DNA of 64,000 nt from Rhizophagus prolifer (lineage: Eukaryota; Glomeromycota; Glomeromycetes; Glomerales; Glomeraceae), in assembly GCA_019425655.1 (NCBI GenBank), contig NQWY01000127.1, forward strand, positions 1 to 64,000, given 5' to 3'. Below, piece after piece: positions 45,439 to 53,440 of this stretch. Position 1 is the stretch's first letter, and every line of letters starts with the position of its first letter. Both the position numbers and the translations under genes were made by a program. The notes under the pieces are model-generated. The model worked only from the letters and a program-made list of their open reading frames with translations. It had not been told where the DNA came from and did no database searches.

Positions 45439-46647
45439 TTAATTCAAACCAAACTCAGCTCTGTATTTTTCAATGGCATCTTTCAGAAGCTCAACACTTC
45501 TTTTAAGGTCTTCCTGCTTCAGGACATAAGCGATTCTTACCTGCTTTTTACCCAATTCCGGATTGCTGTAAAATCCTCCCATTGGCGCAACCATAACGGT
45601 CTCGTTGTTGTTGGAATAGCTTTCCAGAAGCCACTGAGCGAATTTGTCAGAATCATCAACCGGTAATTCTACACCACAATAGAAAGCACCTTTTGGTTTT
45701 GGACAAATCACGCCGGGAATTTCATTCAACAGTTCTACCAAAAGATTTCTTCGGCTGGTGTATTCTTCCCTTACTTTGGCAATATATTCCGCATCATTTT
45801 TGTGAGCAGCAGTGGCTGCAATCTGGCCTAAAAGAACAGGGCTCAATCTGGCCTGTGCAAAAAGAATGGCAGCATCGTGGATTTTCTTGGAACGGGTGAT
45901 CATACAACCGATTCTCGCTCCACACATCGAATATCTTTTGGACTCGGAATCAATAACGATAACGTTTTCCGCAACTTCCGGGAATTCTAACATCGAGATC
46001 TGTTTTTCGCCGTCGTAAACATATTCCCTGTAAACCTCGTCCGAAATAATCACGATGTCGTGTTTCTTTGCAATCTCGGCCAGCTTTTGAAGTTCATCTC
46101 TTGAATAGAGATAACCAGTCGGATTTCCGGGGTTACAAACGACAATGGCTCTGGTCTTATCCGTGATTTTTTTCTCAAATTCTTCAATTGAAGGCAAAGC
46201 AAATCCTGTATCAATAGTAGAAGGAACTGCTACAACGTTAATATTGAAAGTTCCGGCGAATCCATTATAGTTCGCATAATAGGGTTCCGGAATAATGATC
46301 TCGTCTCCGTCATCGCAAAGCGTGGAAATTGCAAAATTCAAAGCTTCCGAACCACCGTTGGTTACAATGAAATTATCAGGTGTTAGATCTGTAAATCCTA
46401 AAGAATGATAATAGTCGGTCAAAGCTTTTCTGTATTCGATATTACCTTCTGATAAGGCATATTCCAAAACTTTGAGGTCGATATTTTTTACAGCATTCAA
46501 AGCAGTTTCAGGCGTTTCGATATCTGGCTGACCAATGTTAAGATGATAAACTTTGATTCCTTTCTGTTTAGCTGCAGTGGCAAAAGGGACTAATTTTCTA
46601 ACGGGAGATGCAGGCATATGCTGCGCTCTTTGCGATATTTTCGGCAT
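45439..46647 (-). CDS. PLP-dependent class I aminotransferase
   Basis: A 402-residue fold-type I aminotransferase. The start is ATG 46647 (MPKISQRAQHMPASPVRKLVPFA); the upstream 32 in-frame residues are not family-like. The substrate-carboxylate region, the NPGNPTGYLYSRDEL motif and the PLP Lys site SESKRYSMCGARIG are present. It resembles AspC/alanine aminotransferase-type enzymes of flavobacteria. Specificity cannot be read. Confidence 0.9.
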   Translation of the reverse strand: MPKISQRAQHMPASPVRKLVPFATAAKQKGIKVYHLNIGQPDIETPETALNAVKNIDLKVLEYALSEGNIEYRKALTDYYHSLGFTDLTPDNFIVTNGGSEALNFAISTLCDDGDEIIIPEPYYANYNGFAGTFNINVVAVPSTIDTGFALPSIEEFEKKITDKTRAIVVCNPGNPTGYLYSRDELQKLAEIAKKHDIVIISDEVYREYVYDGEKQISMLEFPEVAENVIVIDSESKRYSMCGARIGCMITRSKKIHDAAILFAQARLSPVLLGQIAATAAHKNDAEYIAKVREEYTSRRNLLVELLNEIPGVICPKPKGAFYCGVELPVDDSDKFAQWLLESYSNNNETVMVAPMGGFYSNPELGKKQVRIAYVLKQEDLKRSVELLKDAIEKYRAEFGLN

Positions 46648-46882
46648 TGTTTCTTGACTTTGGAGTACAAAAATAAGCTTTAATTTTTCAACAAAAAAAT
46701 TAGTACTTTTGATTTGAAATAATTGGATTTTATTTAATCGCAAAGGCGCTGGATTTTATCAATTATCGTATTTTTTAAGTTGCCGATTTTTTTTCATTAA
46801 TGAAACCTTTGTGACTTAATAATAATAATTGAATTTTAACTCGTTTTTTGTGACTTTGCGGTAAACTTTAATAAATAACCAT

Positions 46883-47338
46883 ATGCAGATTTTTGTTGAT
46901 ACCATAGAAGAATATATTTCTCAGATTCCTGAGGAAAGACGAAATGCTTTTAGAAAGTTGTTGGAAACTGTTGGCAGTAATCTTCCAAAGGGTTTTCAGC
47001 AGACGATGCAGTACGGAATGGCCACCTGGTGTGTTCCTTTGGAAACTTATCCTGCAGGTTATCATTGTGCGAAAAATACACCGCTTCCTTTCATCAGTGT
47101 GGCTTCTCAAAAGAATTTTGTAGCGTTTTATCATATGGGCATTTATGCGGATCCAAAACTTTTGGATTGGTTTGGAGGGGAGTTTCCAAAACATTCCAAA
47201 AAGAAATTGGATATGGGCAAATCCTGTATCCGTTTCAAAAAGATGGAAGATATTCCATTCGAATTAATGGGCGAATTGTGTTCGAAAATCACTGTGGATG
47301 AATGGATTGTATCTTATGAGAAAAATTTCAAAAAGTAA
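46883..47338 (+). CDS. DUF1801 domain-containing protein
   Basis: A 151-residue protein of the DUF1801 (YdhG-like) family, with GFQQTMQYGMATWCVPLETYP and FISVASQKNFVAFYHMGIY. Function unknown. The stop overlaps the start of the next gene by 23 bp, so the two are co-translated. Confidence 0.85.
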   Translation: MQIFVDTIEEYISQIPEERRNAFRKLLETVGSNLPKGFQQTMQYGMATWCVPLETYPAGYHCAKNTPLPFISVASQKNFVAFYHMGIYADPKLLDWFGGEFPKHSKKKLDMGKSCIRFKKMEDIPFELMGELCSKITVDEWIVSYEKNFKK

Positions 47339-47960
47339 TTTACTTTGCTGTATTTTTGCGCTGTTTTTTTTAACAAGCTGCAAAACTTACAATACTTCGA
47401 TTTTGGAAAACGGTGATTTACTTTTTGTTCCTGCTGCGGATTCCGGGTTATCCGGAGCGATTAACAATGTTACTCAGACAGAAAAGAAAACATCGTATGA
47501 TCACATCGGGATTGTGAAAAAAGAAGAACATCATCTGTATGTGCTTCACGCAGCGCCAAAAGGGGGTTCACAAAAACAAAGGCTCAGTCATTTCATAAAA
47601 GAACAAACCAAATCCGGACAAGCTATCGATGTGTATCGCTTGAAATCGGCATTCAAATCATCCATTCCGGCTTCAGTTTCCAAAGCGGAATCTTTGGTTG
47701 GAAAGCCCTATAATTTCAATTATATTCTGGATGATAACTCCTATTACTGCTCAGATTTTGTAGAAAGAGCATTTCGGGATAATCAGATCTTCCAATTGGA
47801 ACCAATGACCTTCGTTGACCCTAAAACAGGAAAGACCAATGCTTTCTGGGAAAAGTTTTATCACGACAAAAACCTAAAAGTTCCTGAGGGTGAACCTGGA
47901 TGTAATCCCAATGGTCTTGCTGCATCCAACAAAGTTTACAAAGTAGGAGAGTTGAAATAA
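47316..47960 (+). CDS. YiiX-like NlpC/P60 permuted cysteine hydrolase, lipoprotein
   Basis: A 214-residue lipoprotein with signal LLCCIFALFFLTSC. The catalytic His is in SYDHIGIVKKEEHHLYVLHAAPKGG and the Cys in YYCSDFVERAF, the circularly permuted order of YiiX/YebB hydrolases. It may trim peptidoglycan peptides or bind lipids. The start at ATG 47316 gives a normal signal peptide; an ATG at 47298 adds six residues and is unlikely. It overlaps the DUF1801 gene. Confidence 0.85.
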   Translation: MRKISKSNLLCCIFALFFLTSCKTYNTSILENGDLLFVPAADSGLSGAINNVTQTEKKTSYDHIGIVKKEEHHLYVLHAAPKGGSQKQRLSHFIKEQTKSGQAIDVYRLKSAFKSSIPASVSKAESLVGKPYNFNYILDDNSYYCSDFVERAFRDNQIFQLEPMTFVDPKTGKTNAFWEKFYHDKNLKVPEGEPGCNPNGLAASNKVYKVGELK

Positions 47961-47986
47961 TTTTTTTAAATTTAATTCATACTTAT

Positions 47987-48016
47987 TTGGTGGGAATTAA
48001 ATAATTTCTATATTTG
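47987..48016 (+). promoter_or_regulatory. Promoter of the DUF4395/NIL operon
   Basis: TTG at 47987-47989 and TATATTTG at 48009-48016 are 19 nt apart, an excellent Bacteroidota promoter. The start point is expected near 48022, which leaves a leader of about 130 nt. Confidence 0.7.
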
Positions 48017-48021
48017 CAATA

Positions 48022-48152
48022 GATTTAGAATTAAATGATAAGCATATTCTCTCATATTATGATGTGTAATCCCAAATAGACATTTGGTAGGAGAGAATGT
48101 GTGAAAGCTCTGCCTTACCGGTAGAGCTTTATTATTTAAAATTTGAAATTAT
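48022..48152 (+). ncRNA. Structured 5' leader, riboswitch-like
   Basis: An 11-bp stem (48043-48053 with 48091-48101, CATATTCTCTC / GAGAGAATGTG, one G-U) encloses an unpaired arm and a hairpin CCAAAT-AGAC-ATTTGG (48072-48087). Two nucleotides later a second strong hairpin, AAAGCTCT (48104-48111) with AGAGCTTT (48123-48130) and further G-U and C-G pairs, could act as terminator or start-site sequester 23 nt before the ATG. I do not recognise its class. Confidence 0.55.
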
Positions 48153-48549
48153 ATGGATAAGACCAACAAATATTATACGGATGAGAACGTGGTGAGATTA
48201 ACTGCGTTTCTGGTGATCGTGATCATCGCTGTATCCTTATTTTTCAAATGGTCTGAGAGCTTTAGGATTATCGATTTCTCCTTTAGCTCTTTTTTCAAAA
48301 TTTATTTTAAAAATACTGAATATCAAGCGTAAACCGATTTTTGCAGCACCAAAGAGATTTGCAGCAACATTAGGAGCGGTTTTCACATTGCTGATTTTCC
48401 TATTGACAATTAACGGTTTTTATGACGCAGCTCTCGCATTAGGAGTTGTACTGATGATATTGGCCGGCCTGGAGAGCTTTTTCAAGATCTGTGTCGGCTG
48501 TTACATCTATCAGGTTGTCGTTGTTCCGATCCAAAATAAAATTAAATAA
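48153..48549 (+). pseudogene. DUF4395 family membrane protein, internally disrupted
   Basis: The first 32 residues (YYTDENVVRLTAFLVIVIIAVSLFFKW) are a typical DUF4395 N-terminus. From about 48253 the family continues in another frame: LRALGLSISPLALFSKFILKILNIKRKPIFAAPKRFAATLGAVF, then FFKICVGCYIYQVVVVPIQNKIK. The helix that normally joins W to LRALG is missing and the frame has shifted by 3n+2 bases. The straight reading from the ATG ends early, near 48331. It is followed by a NIL-like gene, in line with a sulfur-related operon, but this is weak. A sequence error cannot be excluded. Confidence 0.72.
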
Positions 48550-48567
48550 TCCACCAAAAATATTACT

Positions 48568-48876
48568 ATGATTTACAAACAGGAAACTAAAAATAACGCT
48601 TTTTTCGCAACGCCGAAAAAAGAGATCATTCTGGAAATAGAGCTGAATGGGAAGATAAGATTTGATATTCTACTTTACACGATTTACAACCATTATAACA
48701 TCAGTTACAAAATTGTGAATGCACACATCGAATATCTGAATGGGAATAATTTCGGGAATGTTAAACTCTTGTTGAAAATCACTCAGGAAGAAATAATTAA
48801 GATTGAAAACTATCTGGCACAATACAAATTGTTGAGCAGCAAGATTGATGTTCTGCAAAAAAAGGAAGCTTCATAA
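48568..48876 (+). CDS. NIL-domain-like protein
   Basis: A 102-residue protein. The core GKIRFDILLYTIYNHYNISYKIVNAHIEYLNGNNFGNVKLLLKITQEEIIKIENYLAQYK matches the NIL (MetN C-terminal/4Fe-4S partner) fold: a strand, a helix, YLNG..G and a helix. In other proteins NIL domains bind methionine. It follows DUF4395 with a 17-bp gap and shares its structured leader. Confidence 0.6.
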   Translation: MIYKQETKNNAFFATPKKEIILEIELNGKIRFDILLYTIYNHYNISYKIVNAHIEYLNGNNFGNVKLLLKITQEEIIKIENYLAQYKLLSSKIDVLQKKEAS

Positions 48877-48890
48877 AAGCTTCCTTTTTA
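48858..48890. terminator. Bidirectional terminator
   Basis: AAAAAGGAAGCTT pairs with AAGCTTCCTTTTT over a short loop, beginning inside the last codons of the NIL gene and facing murA. Confidence 0.85.
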
Positions 48891-48905
48891 TTTTGTAATA
48901 ATTGA

Positions 48906-50216
48906 TTAATCAATTCTTCTGATATCAGCACCAATTGCTCTCAATCTTTCGTCGATGTTTTCATAACCACGATCGATTTGTTCGATGTTTTGGATGACCG
49001 ATTTTCCTTCAGCAGAAAGTGCAGCGATCAATAGCGCATTTCCGGCTCTGATATCCGGCGAAACCATTGTTGTTCCTCTCAAAGGCGTTTCTTGATTCAT
49101 TCCAATTACAGTTGCCCTGTGCGGATCACAAAGGATAATTTGAGCACCCATATCGATCAGTTTATCAACGAAGAACAACCTGCTTTCGAACATTTTCTGA
49201 TGAATCAAAACAGAACCTTTTGCCTGCGTTGCAACGACCAGAATAATAGATAGCAAATCCGGAGTGAATCCTGGCCAAGGCGCGTCGGAAACAGTTAAGA
49301 TAGACCCATCGATAAATTTTTGAACTTTATAATTTTCCTGAGAAGGGATGTAGATATCATCACCTCTTTGTTCCAATTCGATTCCTAATTTTCTGAATGT
49401 ATTTGGAATAACGCCAAGCTGATTCCAATTAACATTTTTAATGGTGATCTCGGATTTTGTCATTGCTGCCAATCCAATCCAGGAACCGATTTCCACCATA
49501 TCCGGCAGCATTGTATGTTCAGTTCCGTGTAGCTTATCCACACCTTCAATAGTCAAAAGATTGGAACCGATGCCGGTAATATTAGCACCCATTCTGTTCA
49601 GCATTTTACATAATTGCTGTAAGTAAGGTTCGCAGGCAGCATTGTAGATTCTGGTTTTTCCTTTTGCTAAAACAGCAGTCATTACAATATTCGCAGTTCC
49701 TGTTACAGAGGCTTCTTCTAGTAGAATGAATTTTCCGTTAAGTTCTTTAGCTGTTAAAGAGTAGAAAGCTTCTTCCTCATCATAAGAAAACTCTGCACCC
49801 AATTCCACAAAACCTTGGAAATGCGTATCCAGACGTCTTCTTCCGATTTTATCTCCACCAGGCGTAGGCAAATAGGCTTCACCAAATCTCGCCAACATTG
49901 GACCAAGGATCATCACTGAACCTCTCAGTTTTGCGCCGTCTTTTTTGAATTCTTTAGATTTGATATAATCAAAATTAACTTCGTCAGCTTTGAAAGTATA
50001 ATCGCCTTTTCCGTTTTTGGTTACTTTCACGTTGAAATCCTGAAGAATCTCAATCAGTTTATTAACATCTTTGATGTCAGGAATATTGGTGATTCTCACT
50101 TCGTCCTCAGTCAAGAGAACAGCACAAAGAATTTGCAAAGCTTCATTCTTCGCACCTTGAGGCGTAATTTCTCCGCTCAATCTTTTTCCACCTCTTATTT
50201 CGAAAGCTCCGCTCAT
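48906..50216 (-). CDS. murA: UDP-N-acetylglucosamine 1-carboxyvinyltransferase
   Basis: A 436-residue enzyme for the first step of peptidoglycan synthesis (UDP-GlcNAc plus PEP). The N-terminal KNEALQILCAVLLTEDEV and the loop LRGSVMILGPMLARFGEAYLPTPGGDKIGRRRLD are clear. The residue that is Cys115 in E. coli is Asp122 here, which in other bacteria makes the enzyme insensitive to fosfomycin. It overlaps the DUF4290 gene upstream by 74 bp. Confidence 0.95.
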   Translation of the reverse strand: MSGAFEIRGGKRLSGEITPQGAKNEALQILCAVLLTEDEVRITNIPDIKDVNKLIEILQDFNVKVTKNGKGDYTFKADEVNFDYIKSKEFKKDGAKLRGSVMILGPMLARFGEAYLPTPGGDKIGRRRLDTHFQGFVELGAEFSYDEEEAFYSLTAKELNGKFILLEEASVTGTANIVMTAVLAKGKTRIYNAACEPYLQQLCKMLNRMGANITGIGSNLLTIEGVDKLHGTEHTMLPDMVEIGSWIGLAAMTKSEITIKNVNWNQLGVIPNTFRKLGIELEQRGDDIYIPSQENYKVQKFIDGSILTVSDAPWPGFTPDLLSIILVVATQAKGSVLIHQKMFESRLFFVDKLIDMGAQIILCDPHRATVIGMNQETPLRGTTMVSPDIRAGNALLIAALSAEGKSVIQNIEQIDRGYENIDERLRAIGADIRRID

Positions 50217-50775
50217 TATCAGTGGCGTAATAGATTTTGCTCTTGTCCAGCGTATCCAACCCTGTAAGATCCAGTCTATTCTCTGATAACTCTTTCAAAT
50301 GACGGAAAATGACATCATCCTGCACATGCTCTTTGTTATAGACATTATAGGATTTTTTCATATTGTTGGCAATCACCTGGATCAGAGCGTCTTTTTCATC
50401 ACCTTCTTCCAGGGCAATCGCTTTTTCAATCAATTGTAAAATGCTTTTTCCGTAAAATTTATAATCGTTATCCAAAGAAGGATAATCCATTTTTCTTGGT
50501 TTGGTGATCAGATCTTCCGCCGATACAATCGGATATGGTGAATCTACATCCAGGTCGTGGTTAGCAAGAATGAATAAGTGATCCCAAAGTTTATGTTTGT
50601 AATTTTCTTCATCGCGAAGATGCGGGTTTCTTTGTCCCATAAACTCAACAATTGCAAGCGCCATTTCATTTCTTTCCTCTTTGGTTTGTAGCGTTTTACA
50701 ATGTTCTACGAGCTGTTGTATATTGCGCCCATATTCAGGCATTAGTAGCTGTGTTCTGTCGGTATTATATTCCAT
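50143..50775 (-). CDS. DUF4290 family protein (tail possibly altered)
   Basis: A 210-residue cytoplasmic protein of DUF4290, with MPEYGRNIQQLVEHCK, ALAIVEFMGQRNPHLRDEENYKHKLWDHLFIL and KKSYNVYNKEHVQDDVIFRHLKEL. Function unknown. The last 25 residues (SFRNKRWKKIERRNYASRCEE) are read from the murA coding region in another frame. The family normally ends in an Asn/Arg-rich tail, so the real 3' end may have been lost at the murA junction. The promoter TATATTTG lies at 50790-50783 on the minus strand. Confidence 0.82.
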   Translation of the reverse strand: MEYNTDRTQLLMPEYGRNIQQLVEHCKTLQTKEERNEMALAIVEFMGQRNPHLRDEENYKHKLWDHLFILANHDLDVDSPYPIVSAEDLITKPRKMDYPSLDNDYKFYGKSILQLIEKAIALEEGDEKDALIQVIANNMKKSYNVYNKEHVQDDVIFRHLKELSENRLDLTGLDTLDKSKIYYATDNERSFRNKRWKKIERRNYASRCEE

Positions 50776-50782
50776 AATATTG

Positions 50783-50790
50783 CAAATATA
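50783..50790 (-). promoter_or_regulatory. Promoter -7 element of the DUF4290-murA genes
   Basis: TATATTTG on the minus strand, 7 bp before the start ATG at 50775, again with a very short predicted leader. Confidence 0.55.
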
Positions 50791-50847
50791 AAAATATAAA
50801 ATCAGAAAAGATTTTATTTTCAGATTTTACCAAAAACAAAAAAAGAT

Positions 50848-50983
50848 TTGGGCGTATCCCTTTGTTTTTCCTGCACCAATTCCAAAGCTAAAAAACAAGC
50901 GGGTCGTGCTTTCCACTCTATCTTTTTCTGCCAAAGCTTTTCCCAAATTTAGAAAAAGGATGCCGTTGCAATCACTTACGCGT
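50848..50983 (+). repeat. Dispersed structured repeat, copy 3
   Basis: The flanks TTTCCACTCTATC and GCCGTTGCAATC match copies 1 and 2. The stem is ATCTTTTTCT with AGAAAAAGGAT, so the tip pair is CT/AG. GGGCGT near the start and TTACGC near the end can close an outer stem. It lies between the DCC gene and DUF4290. Confidence 0.65.
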
Positions 50984-50985
50984 TT

Positions 50986-51408
50986 TCAATTAAGGAATTT
51001 TTTCCGTTGTTCAGCATTTGGTAAAAAACACTGATTAGCTGCCAGCTTTTTCCGGTTTCGGGAAATCAAGCTGTAAAACTGATTGCCTAAAAAATCAGGA
51101 ATTACTTTTCCAATGGCGGCCAAAGAGTAGATTCCACCAATCTCAGTTGCGATTTTTAAAATGGCCTTATATTTTGTAAGATAAAAACTCTGCGGTTTCC
51201 AAAGATAAAGTGTGTCGAAAATCTGGTTCGGAAGATTTCTTTCGTTTAAAAATTTTTGTCCAAACTCAGATTGAAGAGAAGCAAATAGAAATTTATCATT
51301 TTTATCCTTTTCCAGAATCCATTGTACCCAATGATTGCAAAATCCGCATTCTCCATCATAAAAAACAATATATTTATCTTTAAAACTGGCAGAGACTTCT
51401 GTTGTCAT
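50986..51408 (-). CDS. DCC-family thiol-disulfide oxidoreductase-like protein (DUF393)
   Basis: A 140-residue protein with the name-giving motif YDGECGFCNHWVQWI near residues 14-30, where the CxxC is a likely redox pair. The rest is helical. It overlaps the upstream haem-binding gene by 4 bp (ATGA) and is co-expressed with it. The pairing suggests a link to cytochrome or disulfide handling, without a known substrate. Confidence 0.88.
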   Translation of the reverse strand: MTTEVSASFKDKYIVFYDGECGFCNHWVQWILEKDKNDKFLFASLQSEFGQKFLNERNLPNQIFDTLYLWKPQSFYLTKYKAILKIATEIGGIYSLAAIGKVIPDFLGNQFYSLISRNRKKLAANQCFLPNAEQRKKFLN

Positions 51409-51863
51409 AACGGGTTGGTTTCTGTTTCTTTCTGTATTTTCCTAAAATATTGCGCCAATTCTTTTCTTTGTGCATCGGTCAATTTTGCATTAGAATGCCC
51501 CAGCAGATAACTTTCCAGAGGCATTTTGCTTTGTCCCACATTTTCGGCAGCCTCTTCCAGTTTGTGCGCTTGTCTTTTCGGTTCATACGTTGCAAAAGTT
51601 GAAAAATTAAGCTCTTTTCTGCCTTCATCGATATGATTTTTCAGTAGCCATGCAACAGGCTGGATGTTACTGTAAAATGGATATTTAGTTTCATTGGAAT
51701 GACAGTCGTAACAGGAGTTTCGAATCATTTTTGCAATCGGTTCGGGTGTGTTTTTGATTTTCAAAAAGTCCATTCCTTCATTGGTTGCAGGATTGGTTTT
51801 ATCAATCGGAAAAAACTGAATCATAATAAAAGCTGCTAAAAGGACAATTAATATTTTTTTCAT
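51405..51863 (-). CDS. Haem-binding domain protein (cytochrome-like)
   Basis: A 152-residue membrane-anchored or exported protein. The start is ATG 51863 (MKKILIVLLAAFIMIQFFPIDKTNP); the 23 upstream in-frame residues are not signal-like. The haem-attachment motif CYDCHSNETKYPFYSNIQPVAWLL is a clear CxxCH and marks the family usually called Haem_bd. It is probably periplasmic. It is translationally coupled to the DCC gene. Confidence 0.87.
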   Translation of the reverse strand: MKKILIVLLAAFIMIQFFPIDKTNPATNEGMDFLKIKNTPEPIAKMIRNSCYDCHSNETKYPFYSNIQPVAWLLKNHIDEGRKELNFSTFATYEPKRQAHKLEEAAENVGQSKMPLESYLLGHSNAKLTDAQRKELAQYFRKIQKETETNPL

Positions 51864-51982
51864 AGTTTGATTTTCAATAAAATTACAAAAAGCTTTCCAA
51901 ATTACTTTGTAGTTTGAGAAATCATTATTCATTTAAATTCAGGACTTTGCAACTTCAAGCTCTACCCTTGTTTCTAAATTCG

Positions 51983-51990
51983 TATCTTTG
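51983..51990 (+). promoter_or_regulatory. Promoter -7 element of der
   Basis: TATCTTTG matches TAnnTTTG and is 62 bp before the der start, leaving a leader of about 58 nt. Confidence 0.6.
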
Positions 51991-52052
51991 CAAAAATTTT
52001 GGGCTCTTAAAGTAAGAGTAACCCATTAATAATCTTATTATTAAACAAATTT

Positions 52053-53360
52053 ATGTCAAACATTGTCGCTATCGTTGGGCGCCCTAACGTAGGAAAATCC
52101 ACATTATTTAACAGATTATTAGAAAGAAGAGAAGCTATTGTTGATTCTACAGCCGGCGTTACTCGTGACCGTCATTACGGAAAATCCGATTGGAATGGTG
52201 TGGACTTCACAGTAATCGACACAGGCGGTTATGATGTCGGAACAGACGATATCTTCGAGCAGGAGATTCGTAAACAGGTACAGTTGGCGGTGGACGAAGC
52301 AACTTCTATCATTTTTATGGTGAATGTGGAAGAAGGTCTTACCGATACAGATCAGGAAATCTTCGAATTATTAAGAAAATCCAACAAGCCGGTTTATTTG
52401 GTGGTAAACAAAGTAGATTCTTCCAAAGAAGAATTGCCGGCCACAGAGTTTTACCAGTTAGGTGTTGAAAAATATTTTACATTGTCTTCTGCAACGGGTT
52501 CCGGAACCGGAGAATTGCTAGATCAGGTTGTCAGCGATTTCCCGACGACAGATTACAAGGATCCGTTCGAAGGATTGCCAAAAATCACGATCGCAGGTCG
52601 TCCGAATGTTGGAAAATCGACATTGACAAACGCTTTGTTAGATGTTGAGAGAAACATCGTTACCGATATTGCCGGGACAACAAGAGACAGTATTCAGACT
52701 TTATATAACAAATTCGGGCACGAGTTTGTGTTGGTGGATACAGCCGGAATGAGAAGAAAATCTAAGGTAAACGAAGATTTGGAATTTTATTCCGTGATGC
52801 GTTCCATTCGTTCTATCGAATATTCCGATGTTGTGATCATTATGGTAGATGCAACTTTGGGTTGGGAATCTCAGGATATGAACATTTTCGGATTGGCTCA
52901 AAAGAACAGAAAAGGTATCGTTATTTTGGTGAACAAATGGGATTTGGTTGAAAAAGAAACTAACACAATGCGTGATTTCGAAGCGGCTATCAAACATAAA
53001 ATCGGTCAGTTCAATGATGTTCCAATTTTATTCGTTTCTGCTTTGACAAAACAAAGAATTCTGAAAGCAGTTGAGGTTGCAATGCAGGTTTATGAAGACC
53101 GTAAGAAAAAAATCAAAACTTCTAAATTGAACGAAGTGATGCTTCCTATTTTTGAAGGAACACCGCCACCGGCAATCAAAGGGAAATATATCAAAATCAA
53201 ATATTGTGTGCAGCTACCAACACCATCGCCACAATTCGTATTTTTCTGTAATCTTCCGCAATATGTGAAAGAGCCATACAAACGTTTTACCGAAAATCAG
53301 CTTAGGAAAGAGTTTGGTTTTACCGGTGTTCCAATCGAAGTTTATTTCAGACAAAAATAA
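52053..53360 (+). CDS. der: Ribosome biogenesis GTPase Der (EngA)
   Basis: A 435-residue protein with two tandem GTPase domains, each with a P-loop GRPNVGKST (near residues 8 and 183), DTGG and DTAGM switch motifs and NKVD/NKWD. The C-terminal KH-like domain follows (SKLNEVMLPIFEGTPPPAIKGKYIKIKYC). It is essential for 50S subunit maturation. Length and motifs are normal, so this gene is intact. Confidence 0.97.
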   Translation: MSNIVAIVGRPNVGKSTLFNRLLERREAIVDSTAGVTRDRHYGKSDWNGVDFTVIDTGGYDVGTDDIFEQEIRKQVQLAVDEATSIIFMVNVEEGLTDTDQEIFELLRKSNKPVYLVVNKVDSSKEELPATEFYQLGVEKYFTLSSATGSGTGELLDQVVSDFPTTDYKDPFEGLPKITIAGRPNVGKSTLTNALLDVERNIVTDIAGTTRDSIQTLYNKFGHEFVLVDTAGMRRKSKVNEDLEFYSVMRSIRSIEYSDVVIIMVDATLGWESQDMNIFGLAQKNRKGIVILVNKWDLVEKETNTMRDFEAAIKHKIGQFNDVPILFVSALTKQRILKAVEVAMQVYEDRKKKIKTSKLNEVMLPIFEGTPPPAIKGKYIKIKYCVQLPTPSPQFVFFCNLPQYVKEPYKRFTENQLRKEFGFTGVPIEVYFRQK

Positions 53361-53365
53361 TTTTC

Positions 53366-53399
53366 AACCCTTTCAGAGCTTAGGTTCTGAAAGGGTTTT
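53366..53399 (+). terminator. Terminator after der
   Basis: AACCCTTTCAGA pairs with TCTGAAAGGGTT over 8 nt, then eight T residues. Confidence 0.9.
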
Positions 53400-53440
53400 T
53401 TTTATTAATTTTAAATATTTATTAAAAATCGCAATAACTA

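Noticed and set aside
48022-48152. SAM-I or SAM-II riboswitch
   Set aside because: The stems and conserved words of those classes are not present; only the position near a NIL domain suggested it.
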